From Cenococcum geophilum 1.58 (lineage: Eukaryota; Ascomycota; Dothideomycetes; Gloniales; Gloniaceae), in assembly GCA_001692895.1 (NCBI GenBank), contig KV748191.1, positions 2,480,001 to 2,544,000 of the forward strand: a stretch of DNA of 64,000 nucleotides, read 5' to 3'. The notes beneath the pieces are model-generated. The model saw nothing but the letters and a program-made list of their open reading frames with translations. It made no database searches and was not told the DNA's origin. Shown here in pieces: positions 36,710 through 49,371 of the stretch; within the stretch, counting starts at the first letter, position 1; each line of letters begins with the position of its first letter. A program made the position numbers and the translations under genes.

Positions 36710-38860
36710 CCTAGTTTTACCCCTTATAGCTCTAACCTAAAAGGATAAAGTTTTTATCTTTAGTAAGGAATATAAGAAGGCCTTTGCCTATTTAAAGGTT
36801 ATATTTACTACTGCGCCTATACTCTAATACTTTAACCTAAACTAAATAAGTGTTATAGAAGCTGACTTATCTAACTATATTACTAAAGGCATCCTGTCTT
36901 AATATAATGAGGATAGAGTATTATACCCTATAGTATACTTCTTAAAATGACTAAGCCTAGCTAAATATAACTATAAGATCTATAATAAGGAATTATTAGC
37001 TATTATTAGATGTTTTAAATAATAGCAACCTAAACTAGAAGGCGCTAGATTTCTAATTAAGGTCCTTAGCAACTATAAGAACCTATAGTACTTTACAACC
37101 ATAAAACAGCTAAGTTATTATTAGGCCTATTGGTTAGAATATCTATCTTATTTCCGATTTTTAATTACATACCGCCTAGGCGTTTAAGGTTAAAAGCCTA
37201 ACGCCCTAACCTAACGCTTGTAAGACGCGCCAGCCCTAAAAAAAGCGCGCTTTTACTAAAATTAGACCCTGCTTTACCCTAAACTATTTAACCCTCCTAC
37301 TAAAGACCTTATAGTATACGTCCTTAAAATAACTAATTAATTAATTAAATAAATTATAGTTAACGAATACCTAAATAACGAGTTTATTTAAGAGACGCTT
37401 AAGCTAATATATAATGGCATTAGACGCTCTAAAAAGATTTCTTTAAGTAAATATAAAACCCGCGGAAACCGCTTATATTACTAAAACCGCCTAGTTATAC
37501 CTAACTATAACGAACTTAAGCTTAAGCTTCTTAAGTATATATATAATCTACTAGTAGCCGGTTACCTAAGCTAAGGAAAAACCCTAGAACTACTTTAATA
37601 ATAATACTATTAGCCGAATATATATAATATAATATAAAGGTACGTCTCTAGCTGTTATATCTGCTAATAAGCTAAAGCTTTATATAAGATGTATAATGGC
37701 CTCCTAAAGCTACTACCTGTTCTAGACTGAAGATGGAAGGATATCTTAATTAACTTTATCGTTGACCTCCCCGTAAGTAAAGGCTATATGAATATTATAG
37801 TAATTATAGACCGACTATCTAAAATAAGGCACTTAATCACCTGCCCTAATATATTAACGCCTACTATCGCCTAACTATTTCTAGATTATATATGGAAACT
37901 CTATAGACTTTCTAAAACAATTATCTTTAATAGAGGCAGCTAGTTTGTCTCTATATTTTAAAAAGAATTAACTACCTAATTTTGTATTAAAGCACTACTA
38001 TTTACTATATATTACCTAGAAATAGATAGTTAAATAGAATGTATAAATGCTATAATAGAATAGTATATTTGGATATATACGTTATATCTATAAAAATAAC
38101 TAGATTAACTAGATTAACTAGATTAACTAGCTCGCATTTACTAAGTTTACTATAAATAATTCTATCTTAGAAACTACAAAGGTCTTCCCGTTCCTGGCTA
38201 ATTACAGCTAGTACCCATAAATGGGTTTTAAACCTTTTAGTAATATTCCTTACCCCGCTTATTACGCCTTATAAGTTACAAAAGTAAATAAATTTATAGA
38301 GAAGATAGAGGAACTATAACGGTTTCTTACTAATAAAATAATATAGGCCCAATCTATCTATAAAGCTGTAGCGAATAAGAAATAAACCCTAGCACCGGCC
38401 TATTAAATTAGTAACTTTATCTAGCTAGATATAAGAAACCTAAACATAAAATAACCTGCTAAGAAACTTAATTAGAAGAACGCTAGCCCTTATAAGATTA
38501 AGAAGGTTATTTCCTTTTACGCCTACTAACTAAAGCTCCCTAATACAGTTAAAATCCACCCCGTATTCTATATATTAGTCCTCCGCCCTACTACCCCTAT
38601 ATTAAACGCCCTGCCTAAATAGATATAAAACCCTCTCCTACTAGTTAAAGTAGATAGTAAAAACAAGTACTTTATTAAAAGAATTAATAACATTAAGTAT
38701 AATAAACGGAAACGCTAATATATATACCTTATAAAATAGAAAGGCTTTACTAAGCCCTTATAGGAACCTATTAACTCTATAGAACTTATATAAGCCGCAG
38801 AAGACTTTTATAAACTCCACCTAGAACTACTACAGCCCTATCTCGCAGAAGCTTGAGTTT
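36710..38860 (+). pseudogene. Element A RNase H, integrase and chromodomain remnant
   Basis: RNase H (FAYLKVIFTTAPILQYF, YNYKIYNKELLAIIRCF) runs to about 37,150. The integrase region is at about 37,500-38,350, with a core fragment DLPVSKGYMNIIVIIDRLSK near 37,770. A C-terminal chromodomain (RQYIYLIKQKGFTKPLQEP) lies near 38,680-38,800. A polypurine tract AAAAGGGGGG (38,861-38,870) precedes the right LTR. Frames are broken by RIP-type stops. Confidence 0.82.
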
Positions 38861-38873
38861 AAAAGGGGGGTAC

Positions 38874-39233
38874 TGTTATAGGATACCCCCGTAACACCTT
38901 GCATATATCTACCTATTTTTACTAACTTAGCAATTAAAGACTAACCGCGAAATGGCAATCTAACGGCAATCTAACGGTAATCTATAGCATTTTACTATAT
39001 TCTGCTAAGTTCTACTAAATTCTGCTAAGTTCTGCTAGGACTATAACCTAAACCCTATTCTGCCCTATACATATATTAACTAAGCAACTAAGTTAACAAT
39101 ATATACCCTTTCTTCCCATTTTCCTACCTTCTTTCCTTACGTAACGTCTTAATCTCATTATACAGTTTACGTACATAGCTTAATAATATCTACTTTGCTA
39201 TATATTATCGTCGCTTATACTCACACCGTGACA
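38874..39233 (+). repeat. Element A right LTR (360 bp)
   Basis: Begins TGTTATAGGATACCCCCGTA, ends CACCGTGACA, followed by AACTA. It pairs with 3,228-3,587. Confidence 0.92.
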
Positions 39234-41052
39234 AACTATAACGTTTCCCGCCCTAACGTCGCCATTTAGCCAAAAAGACACGGAGTGCTTGCGAACTTGT
39301 TCGTAAGCGCGGCGGGATCTAATATATATACTCTTACAGGAACCCTATTATCCCTTATATAAATAGATTCGTACTTAAAAGTATAGCCTATACTTAGCTA
39401 ATTATATCGCTTTAGTAAGGCTTTCTACTATATACTAAATATTCGCCTAAAGCTTTAAATATATATAGAAAAGGCCTATCTATATTTAATCTATAGTATT
39501 AACCTACTTAATATAGGTCTCCTAGCACAGCCCTATTTTATAGAGTAGTATTTTACAGAGCCTATAGCCAAATCAAGTTCTTAGTACCTGTTTAGGCCTC
39601 TTCTAACTCCCATTATCGCGCGATTTCCGCACTATATTATTAGAAAGATCTACTAGAGGCTTCCTTCGCAATAGTCTCTTAACTATACCTCGTTTTCCTA
39701 CTTTAAAGCATACTAAGCAAGCAACTACCTTACTATTTATCCTCTCTGGTTTATATCTATACTCCACCACTAGGTACTATTTAATTTAGCTTATAGGAAT
39801 ATAAGGTTTATATATTTTAGCGACATAGATTAAGTTTTAGAAGAGGGAGTTAATAAGGCGTTTAATAAAGGCTTTATGGCTAGCCTTATTCGGCTAGCCT
39901 TATTCGGCCAGCCTTAATTAGTAAAGAAGGATAGCTTAAAGCAATTAGTAATAACTGTATTAAGTAGGAAGTAAAGTAGCGGTTTCCAGGTCTTTTAGTA
40001 ACGCTTAAGAGAGGTATAATAGAATCTTATCTAGTTAGCGGTATCAACGCCTTTTATAAAGCAATTGTAGTAGTTAATAAACGCCGGAATCTATAGCTAC
40101 TTCCTTACCTTGTTACCGAACACCTTCTAAGTCTATGCAGTGCCGATAAACGTCATAGCTAAGCATTTTCAAAGCCGTTCTACTTTTTCAGAAACTAGTA
40201 ATAGATAACATTATTAGTATAGGCCTATAGTGTTAATATTTTAAAATCAAACTAACTTATTATTGGCAATAGTACTTATAAATAGGACTACCTAAGCGTT
40301 CTTCTAGGCAAATTTCATCACCGTACTATCCTCTAAAGTCTCTACATATAATATACCCTATAGAATCTAGTTATTATAGATTAATTTAAGGTCCACTAGT
40401 AATGAGTTAATTTTCTTATTCTTAACCCCTTTTTCCTCACCCAAATCCTCCTGCTCCTTACGCTTTATTTTAGTTGTCCTAACTATTTCTATAGCGCCAA
40501 TTCTAAGCTTACGGAGTCTCTAGAGAAGTCGGACAGATATAAAGAGGTTATTAAGCCAAATTACGTGCATATTTAGTAGGTAAAGGAGTTCACTAGTAGT
40601 GTTATCTCATTAGGTAAAAAAAATTAAGTATAACTGCCTGCGTCTTTAAAAAGCCTTCCTTATACTAGGATAGATCTAAATTATATAGGCCTCCTTTATT
40701 GCCTTTTAAGTAAAATATCTAGTTAAGTATATAGCCCTAGTTGCCTAATACCTATATCTTAAAGCCCTCTAGTATTAGCTTGGTTAGAATATTAACAATT
40801 TTAAATACGCGGCTAGTAAAGCGCTTAATCGTTTTATTAACGGCAAGGTTAATTCCTAGCTAATAGAACTTCCGGTAACAAAGGCGGAGGTACTTACTAA
40901 GGTCCTATATCCTCTTAAAGGTATTTTAGAAGTCCTTATCGTCTTACTCTCTTAGTTTGGTGCAGTAAAAGTAGCAATTAATTTGCTACCACCGGTCGCA
41001 CAAAATATACTGTTTAATAATGTGCATTATTCCATAGCTAAAGTCTTCGTGT
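39234..41052 (-). pseudogene. Element F transposase, C-terminal two thirds
   Basis: DDE_Tnp_1_7-type (piggyBac) transposase remnant. Readable blocks on the minus strand are ILEGFKI.VLGNQGYILN near 40,680-40,770, FYLKGNKGG near 40,700, WLNNLFISVRLL near 40,540 (the Asp of the usual DNLF is now Asn), and INYYNCFIKGVDTAN with YYTSLKRYQKTWKPLL near 39,950-40,070, the usual YN..MGGVD..DQ region. Stops are mostly TAG/TAA. Below 39,900 coding is uncertain. At 39,290-39,311 an inverted repeat (GCTTGCGAA / TTCGTAAGC) could form a hairpin. Confidence 0.75.
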
Positions 41053-41429
41053 GTAAGAGGCTAGCCTAACCAAAACGTATAATTATCTAATCAACAGTGT
41101 CACCGGTAAGTAGAAGGTAAGTCAAAGGTAAATAGAAGGTAAGTTAAAGGTAGAATAAGTTTCACGTATTAAAGGACAAATACTTCTAACCACTTCTATT
41201 CAGAGACTAATCGCTAGTTCTTCTCTAGAGGAGAACCAGCTCCCTATATAATCTTTCTAAGACGCTAGTAAAACCCTTTACCCCTTATCTGTCTAACCGT
41301 GTCTTCTAGGACATAGATGGAATATAGGTAAGACCTCCTTTTGGAATATAGATAAGACCTCCTTCTAGAATATAGATGAGACCTCCTTCTATCTTATCTA
41401 ATATATACCTTCTAGGGAATTCCGTTATA
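41053..41429 (-). repeat. Element G 3' LTR
   Basis: Begins TGTAAGAGGCTAGCC and ends TTCCGTTATA. The minus-strand polypurine tract follows directly inside the element (41,430-41,450). Confidence 0.9.
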
Positions 41430-42059
41430 ATTGCCTCCCCTTTAAGGGTTTTAGTCCTCTAAGACTTCGCCTCTACTAAGCTTTTATAAAGTTCCAGCTA
41501 AAACCACTAGGGAAATTCTTAGTAAAAAGGTACTCTATAATACGGCTTATAGCTAGTTCTTCACTAATATAGAACCTTACTTTATCCTTAGTTCCTCTAC
41601 TCTTTTCCCACCATAGTTTCCTATAATGCCTTTATAATAGAACTAAAATAATAATAATAAAAATTAGATAGGATTCACCTTTTTTATTATAAGAGTTTAT
41701 CATAAGTTAATCTGGAGGTTATCCTATATAACGCGTCTACAAGCTACCATCCCCATTTACCTAAAATAGATTCTAATAATAACGTCTTTATTTTAATTTT
41801 CTTCTAGTTTATAAGCTATCGCCTCTTATACGTCTTTTTATTAACAACACTATTTATCTCATCTTTTAGCAGACTGTTTCCTCTATATCTCCGCTTTTAG
41901 CTTCCGTATCTCCAGCTATTCTTTTATAGCTACTTTATTCTCTTCTTATAACACGTCTATAAGCAACAGGATTCCTACCTTATCTTCTTATAATAATGCT
42001 AACTTCTTAAAGTATTCTCTTATAATAGCTCGTGGTCCTTAAACCGGCGGCAGTATTAT

Positions 42060-42500
42060 TAATCTCCTAATAACGCCCTAGACAGCGTCTGTTGCTCCTA
42101 CAGCAGTTTCCCTAAAATACTGTCATCGCTATATTTATACTCTTACGCAGGATCCTTCCCACGTCTATAAGATGCTTTACTCCGGCAAAAATAAATTTAA
42201 GTACTCCTATTATCGCAGCAGGAGAAAGACCTACATCCTAGTATTTCCCATTCCGTCCTATTCTAGATTTCACTAATTATACTAAATCCCCGCTATCTAT
42301 GCGCATAAGACTTATAGGCTCTAACGCGCCATCCAAGATTTCCGCTAATATCCTAATAGTGACAGGCGGGGACAAAAGGTATCTTCTCTTGCTTACAAAC
42401 TCTTTAATTCTATAAGGGTTTCCACTGCTATAAAAACGCAACGTTCTTGGATATATAGTATCCAAAAGCGCATATACAAACAGCTCGTCCTTATTAATAA
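42060..42500 (-). pseudogene. Element G extra ORF downstream of Pol, function unknown
   Basis: Counterpart of the extra frame in element D and better preserved, including an open stretch of 62 residues at 42,277-42,465. Readable motifs are INKDELFVYALLDTIYP, SSGNPYRIKEF, LSPPVTIRILAEILDGALEP and GVKHLIDVGRILRKSI. I do not recognise the family. A Pol read-through product or a separate accessory protein are both possible. Confidence 0.5.
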
Positions 42501-42951
42501 TAATATTTATACTCTTACGTGGGCTACTTTAGCTAGGTGAGTTTCTCTAGTGACTTATTTAGGAACTATGCTAACTCCTTTAGCCAATATCTCTCTAATC
42601 CCTACTTAGATACCAATTTAGAACCTAGGGATACTAAGGATAGCAACAAAAGTTAAGATAAATATTCTCCTCACTAGTCTCCCGCCTATACTAGTCCTTT
42701 CAGTACCCGTTGTTTTAAGAAGAATATTAATAGAAGTACTAATACTTCTAGGGATAGAGAAGCCAATAATACCGTTAATAATAACGTTAAGATGGAAGAG
42801 AAGGCTCCTATTACTACTGCTAGTATTTAAGTTGTTACCTAGCTCTTTCCTTCTTATAGAATAGCTTTATATAGTGCCTTTTAGGTGCCTCCAGAATGCC
42901 CTATTATTAGGAATTAACTTTATACTTTAGGGATGCCTTTATTCTAAGCTT

Positions 42952-43014
42952 NNGTNANAATCNATATAAANNNAGTNNACTANTATAATCCCNATATATN
43001 ATAAACGGGTANTN
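42952..43014. other. Cluster of ambiguous bases (N) in element G
   Basis: Isolated Ns within called sequence. The matching stretch of element D (about 10,690-10,752) has no Ns. The pattern suggests unresolved differences between repeat copies. Confidence 0.8.
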
Positions 43015-43109
43015 TTCCTATAGGTGCCTTATAATTCCTTAAAATTTCTAATTCTTTATAGGCTGTCCTTTTGCTCCTCTTCGTACTATTAACTCTACTA
43101 TATATCTCC

Positions 43110-46100
43110 AGTACCAGGCCGGATACTCTCCTTTTATCCCTAGGGGATCTTACTAAATCCCCAAGGCCACTTCTTATAGTACTACTGCTCCTTTTTATAT
43201 AGCATCTTCTTTAAATAGTATCCCTAGTAGTTCTCCTATAGATCCCTATAGGCTTCCTCTTACAGGATTCTAGGATCCCTATTATAATAGCAAAACATTT
43301 CCGTTCTTAATACCTATACTTAATCCTATAGTTTTAATTTACGGGGTCTTCCCTATTACTTTACCTATAGTATATCCAAAACCATTTCTAAGTCTTTACC
43401 TTTAGTTCTTAGGAAGGTTTTAATTACAGTATTGCATCCCGGCTAAAGGTACTCCTTAGGTTCCCAACTATTATATACCTAGGAGTATTCTTCCTAACGA
43501 ACTAAAAATTCGCGCTTCTTCTGGCGCTATCTTTAGTCTAAAATATCTTCTACATTCCATTTCAGTTCCCCATTAATTTCGCTAGGTAGGGGCGGTTCCA
43601 CACTATCTCTTCTCTAGTATGGCTCTAGCAAGGAAATATAAAATATAGGATATATTAGATAAGATTTTAGTAATTCCAATTTATAGGCTTAGTTTCCTTT
43701 GGTTTTCTTAACTATCTTAAAGGGTCTAAGCTACCGGTAATCCAGCTTCTTCTTAATACATTTTATTTGGATATTTTTTATAGATAGTAAAACTTCATCT
43801 CCTATCTTGAATTCTTTCGGCATATATTTTTCATTATAGTACCTTTTTTGCACGGCCTAGGCGTCTAGCAAGTACTTTTTAAGTTTCTCTCTACAAATTC
43901 TCATTTACTTAATTCTTTTAGACGCCGCCGGTACTTCTCTTTTAGGAACAATATCCTTAACGTTCTAGGGGTTATTTGCTTTTACCCCAAACAATACTTT
44001 ATAAGGGGTTATTTTTGTACTACTGTGGATGCTTATATTATATACGTGCTACGCTAGAGCCAACTACAATATCTAATTATCCTGTTAATAATTAATATAG
44101 CAGCGGAGGTAGTGTTCCAACAACGCATTTAGACGCTCTGTTTGCCCGTCTATTTACAGGTAAAAGGTAGTGCTTATCCTTCGCCATATTTTTAATAAGA
44201 GACAGAATAAAGACCAAAATATACTATTAAATACGGTGCCTCTATTAGATACGATTCCCCTTAGCGTACTAAATAAGAGCCACCGTTCCAAAAACAGGTC
44301 TGCCAGTTCTGCTACTATAATTATTATTATAACAGCAAAGTATCCTAAAAACTTTGTATACCTATTAACAATTACTAGAATAGCGTTAGCAACCTCTTTA
44401 GTTCTTATCTTAGTAAGGGGTAAGCCTATAATAAAATCTATTATTAATTCTAACATAGGTCCCTACGGAATAGAAAGCACTAATAACTCGCTGTATAGGC
44501 GATGCCTGGATATCTATATCCTTTAGTATATATTACACCTTAATATATAGTCCTTAACCTCTTTAGACATTCTATCCTAAAAGTATTTCCTTTAAACGGC
44601 CTTAAGGGTTCTATTAGCACCATAGTGACCCCTAAGAGGGTCGTTATAGAAGACCTTTAGAATTTTATCTTAAATTGCTTGGTCCTTTAGGACATATATA
44701 GCACCCTTAAAGCGTAACAGACCCTTTTAGTCTTACTACCATAGCTTCTTAGTAACTCTAGCTAAGTCGGTCTCTACTATATCTTTCTACCTCTCCCTAG
44801 AGGCAAAGGCGTCCCTTTGTTAAGCTTAAAGAAAAAAATCTAGAAAGGTTTTATATAGATCGCTTGCTTCTATTTCGCCTGCCGCTATTATAGACTTAAG
44901 GCGTGGCACAAGACGTTTTAAACTATTAGTGCTAGCAGATTCTCCTGCCGTTATATAGTATACTACACTGCGGATAGGTATCTCGCCTATCCCCCTTAGA
45001 TCTAAGAACTCGCAGCTAATACACCGTTAAGTCAAAGGTGCCACAATACCTCTAGCACATTCCGCAGAATTCTCGCTAATTCTGGGGTACGCCAACTTTA
45101 TAATATCTGCTTAGTCTATAACCTAGTCTATAACTATATCCTACGGCTCTATAATTATATCGCTTTGTAGCTATATTACCGGGACCTCTACCCTACTACG
45201 AAATTCTATAGTTCTAGGGAAAGAGTCTTCTTTCTTCCTAAGTAAATTTTGCAATATAGGGATTATTTCCCCTATACTATCCTAGATTCTTCCTATCTTA
45301 TAATCCAGACGTCTTAATAACCTATTAGCAGGATTTATCTTTCCTGGGCGGTACGTAATCTTAAAATTATACTATAATAGTGCCTCTATCTACCTAGCTT
45401 ATTGACCGCTTAATACCTTTATAGTTATAAAGTATTTTAGGTTGTTATAGTCTATAAGGACTTTAATAGGATAATTGCTTCCTATACAATAATATCGCCA
45501 GTGCTTTATTACTATGATTATCGCGAGTAGCTCCTAGTCGTGCGTTATATAACGCTACTCTATAGGGGTTATTTTCCTTAACTAAAACGCCACAGGATGC
45601 TATTTTCCGTCTTTTAATTAAGATATAATTGCCCCTAGGGTAAAGCTAGATATATCCGTTTTAAGGTATATACGTAGCTCCTAACAGAAGTATATTAGGA
45701 TAGGCGCTAATATAAACAAATCCTTTAACTAGTTTATAGCCTGCTTAGCAGCTTCCCTAAATATAAAGAGTCCTAACTTCCTGCCATTCTTAAATCCTTT
45801 TAGTAGATTAGTAATTGGGAGTATTACTTATAAATAGTAAACAATAAACGTTTAGTAGAAGTTCGCCGTGCCTAAGAAAACCTATACTTCTCTAAATATT
45901 ATAGGGTAGGGCTATTCCCTAATAGCGTCCACCCAACTTTTCTCTATTAATACTCCATTAACGCTAACAATAAAGCCTAAAAAATTAATACTAGTAGTAT
46001 AAAACGTGCACTTTTTTAGGTTTATATAGAGCTTATATTCCCGTAGTCTTTCTAGTACTATTTATATATAGTACGTATGTGCTTTATAGTCATTAGAGTA

Positions 46101-48410
46101 GACTATAATATTATTAAGGTAGACCATACATATCGTGTCTAATAGGCCTAACAATACCTTATTAATATAGGCCTAAAATATCACTAGTGTGTTAGTGAGC
46201 CTAAATAGCATTACTAGGTACTTAAAGTGGCCGTACTATATTTAGAACGCCGTTTTCTACTTATTACCGGCTTTAATCCGGATTTAATAGTATATATCTT
46301 TTAGATCTAATTTCGTAAATATCTTTACGCCCAACAGCCTATTAATAAGCTCCCCTATTAAGGGTAACAGGTAGCAATTTTTTATAGTAATCTTATTTAG
46401 CGCCTAATAGTTAATATAGAGGCGAAGGGTCCTATCCTTCTTAGGTATAAATATAATCGGCGCCCCTACCGGGCTTATAGAGGGCCAAATCCATCCTCTC
46501 TAAAGATTGTCTACTATATATTAACACAGTACTACTAGCTTATTTTCTAATAGGTTATACAGCGGTCTAAAAGGAGGTTATTTATCCCCTATATCTATCT
46601 TATACTTAACTAACATAGGGTTGGGTAAGGTTTATACAGCCTCCTTACTAAAAACATCCTCTAAGTCCGTATATTCCTATAGAATCTCTAGTTCCTTAAC
46701 TGCGTATAGCCGGATATCCAAAAATAAATATCCTATATCCCCGTTCTTGGTGTCAAAAGTAGCATATATAGTATATACCCACCCTTCTTCTTATATATAG
46801 TTTAAGAAAGTCTCTTAATCTTTAACTACAATGCGCGGTTAAGACTTTTGATGTTAATATAAGGCTAAAGGCTAATTAATATCTGGATTAACTTAGTAAA
46901 GCCATAGGTATCCTAAAATAAGGTTATACCCCTTAATTTCTACGGCACAGAAGCGTATCTCCTACGTGTCCTATAGACTATTACAGTCCTAGCTGGCCAC
47001 GGAAAAAGCCTATTCCCTATAGTATAGAATCCGGTGGCCTCTAATGCTTTAAATAGTGCGCACCTATAAGCCGCTAAGGTCCAAATCTAATTCTTTTACT
47101 AGTAATTAAGAAATAAACCCTATACTTATACCGCTGTCCATAAGGCAGTCTCGCGTTACCCATTTATTATTAACTTAAATAGAGATAGGAATAACTATGC
47201 GGCAGTTTACTCCCTTTTTCTCTTACTAGCCTAATATAAGGGAGTAAAGGTCCACTAAGCTATCTCTTTTCCCAATTAGGCCAACTCTTACTTCTTCTGC
47301 CGGCAGAAGCGGCTTATATAGCCCTTCTTACCGCAGTTATAATAGGTGCGTGTCTCCCGGTTCCCCTCCTATGGATTAGGTCTCTGCCTATTATTATTTT
47401 AGGGTTAACTAGCGTTGCTCTAGGGCTATAAGGCCTACTTATATTATCCTTCCGCAGAGCGGTTAGGTTAGAATCTGCCCCTATTATTAAAGCTAGGTCT
47501 AGTCCTACGCTCTTTATCATTAGCGTCTCGTTCCTTTCGCTTACCTAAATAGTCTCTTTTAGCACTCTTAATCTAAGTAGCTTTAAAAATAAGCTTTTCT
47601 TAAAAAGTAGGAATTTCGCCCTTCTCTTATATGGCCTATTAAATCTTAGGTTATAGCTTAGCGAGTAGCTAGTGAAGTCATATAGCGTTATCCTATAGAT
47701 TTAAGTAGGGTATATTATCTTCTAGTTCTTTTAAATAGTTTATAAACTAGACCACAGTCTAACCATCCCGCTGTTTAGCGTTATAGTATTACTAGTTATA
47801 GTCCATCCCTTAATTAGTAGGGTCTTAGACCTAATTAACTAACCAGGTCCTAAGTTCGCTAAATTTAAGGGGTATAGTAAGTTTCTTCTTATAGCGTGTC
47901 CATAAACTCTCAATAGTGCCACGCAGGAAGGTAGAAGCAATTAGTGTCTAATTATACTTATTAGAGTAACGTTTCGGATCCAGCTAAAACTTAGTTTCGC
48001 ATTATCGGATAAAACAATTGCAGTTCTAAAGACTATTACTATAGTACTTATTAGGTTCCTTTATACGGAATTTAGGTTTTTCTAACGTTATAATATAGTG
48101 TAGTGTTACCCCTTTAAGTCCACTTTATATCTAGGGTGTCTGTGCTTCCCCTAATTATCCTTACAATTATTCTTAGTAGTCTTAATATACTTATCTTAAT
48201 TATATCTCTAACTCCTTTATTTTTTATAGGGTCTTATATAGCAACCGCTCTAATAACTCCCCAGCGGTAATCGTTCCTAAAGGTCTTATAAAATTAGATA
48301 GACCAGCCGTGGCTTCTTTATAGGAAGAGGGAATGCGCTCCTCTAGGGAGACTCTTTAAGCCTCTTATAGTAAGGGCGTTACTTTATAGGGTACAGGAGT
48401 ATAATTTGTT
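43110..48410 (-). pseudogene. Element G Gag-Pol remnant
   Basis: Collinear with the Gag-Pol of element D. The zinc knuckle region is near 47,300-47,360. RT is around 45,850-46,460. The integrase core includes the 100-residue open stretch at 44,154-44,456 (IIDFIIGLPLTKIRTKEVAN, VNRYTKFLGYF). A chromodomain-like end lies near 43,450-43,560. G retains more CA/TG than D in several stretches, so it is somewhat less RIPed. Confidence 0.8.
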
Positions 48411-48460
48411 ATTATTAATTAATAGCTATACGTTCCTAACGGATTATAAGCAATTAGAAT

Positions 48461-48838
48461 TATAAGAGGCTAGCCTAACCGAAACGTATAATTATCTAAT
48501 TAACAGTATTACTAGTAAGTAGAAGGTAAGTTAAAGGTAAATAAAAGGTAAGTTAAAGGTAGAATAAGTTTTATATATTAAAGAATAAATGCTTCTAACC
48601 ACTTCTATTTAAAGACTAATCGCTAGTTCTTCTCTAGAGAAGAACTAGCTCCCTATATAATCTTTCTAAGACACCAGTAAAACCCTTTGCCCCTTATCTA
48701 TCTAACCATATCTTCTAGGACGTAGATAGAATATAGGTAAGACCTCCTTCTAAAATATAAATAAGACCTCCTTCTAAAATATAGATAAGACCTCCTTCTA
48801 TCTTATCTAATATATACCTTCTAGGGAATTCCGTTACA
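48461..48838 (-). repeat. Element G 5' LTR (378 bp)
   Basis: Begins TATAAGAGGCTAGCC and ends TTCCGTTACA, followed by the TCATG copy of the TSD and then the N-terminal part of the piggyBac gene. Confidence 0.9.
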
Positions 48839-49253
48839 TCATGCTAGTAATCCTTAATAGTTAGTTCTATATACAAACCTATATAAATAAGCACTACTAA
48901 GTACGCATAAAGCTTAAGCCTATATATTAGTTTCCACGGCCTTAGACAGTTCTTTAGTTTCTTCTCTTTAGATATTAGGTTTAGCTCCGCGTTCCTATTT
49001 ATATACCCCACAAGCTAATCTAGCAACTCATCTGTCCAAAATAGCTTAAATATTTAATAGGGATCGCTAGGGTTGATATAGGAAGGAAGATCGGGGGTAC
49101 CATAGGTGTTTTTATTAAGGATAGGGAAAGGTTCAAAATAAGGCGCTAGTTTAGGCTCTGGCGGTCGTTTTTTCTTTATCTAACGCGGCAGTTTAGGATA
49201 TTAGGTAGGTAGAACAAAGTCCTCGTCATTAAATGCACGATTTCAGACCATTA
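48839..49253 (-). pseudogene. Element F transposase, N-terminal part
   Basis: Probable start at the ATG near 49,253 (MV, then a TGA at an expected Trp codon). The readable block PSDPYQIFKLFWTDELL with INRNAELNLISKEKK is the N-terminal piggyBac domain, and it continues with RPWKLIYRLKLYAYLVV. The frame reaches element G at IKDY.HD and resumes on the other side as EDFSYGIMHIIKQ, confirming the interruption. RIP stops are fewer here than in the retroelements. Confidence 0.75.
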
Positions 49254-49371
49254 TGGTGGTTTATTCAATTAGCAAAGTTAATTATTTATATTAGTGTTAA
49301 AGGAGTTGATGTTCTTCGACGTCGTGCACGGCCACAGTCGCATCCACACCATCTATGCAAGGGATAATTAG

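Larger units (their letters stand above)
3228..39233 (+). mobile_element. Element A: Ty3/gypsy chromovirus, split by insertions B and C
   Basis: Outermost complete LTR retrotransposon. Two 360-bp LTRs run TG to CA and are flanked by AACTG on the left and AACTA on the right, a 5-bp TSD with one transition. Removing B and C leaves about 6.1 kb. The order Gag zinc knuckle, protease, RT, RNase H, integrase, chromodomain identifies a Ty3/gypsy chromovirus. Coding frames rejoin across both insertion sites (near 6,012/27,913 and 28,754/36,710), which confirms the nesting. It cannot code for protein now. Confidence 0.92.
41053..48838 (-). mobile_element. Element G: Ty3/gypsy element (family of D) inside the piggyBac gene
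   Basis: LTRs 41,053-41,429 and 48,461-48,838 (377 and 378 bp), TSD TCGTG (41,048-41,052) and TCATG (48,839-48,843), differing by one transition. It is 7.8 kb long and collinear with element D at an offset of about 32.26 kb. Confidence 0.92.
39234..49371 (-). mobile_element. Element F: piggyBac-like DNA transposon, split by G (and probably by A)
   Basis: Two pieces, 48,839-49,371 and 41,052-39,234 on the minus strand, join in frame across element G. The encoded protein is of the piggyBac/PGBD transposase type. The right end is TGCAAGGGA followed by TA at about 49,371; the left terminus was not identified. The last 60 bp (49,313-49,371) are hardly RIPed. PiggyBac elements normally duplicate TTAA; the flank here reads ATAA, so the target duplication is unresolved. 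Confidence 0.75.

Noticed and set aside
44154-44526. Open frames of 100 (minus) and 118 (plus) residues taken as stand-alone genes
   Set aside because: The minus frame is the integrase core of element G; the plus frame is its complement.
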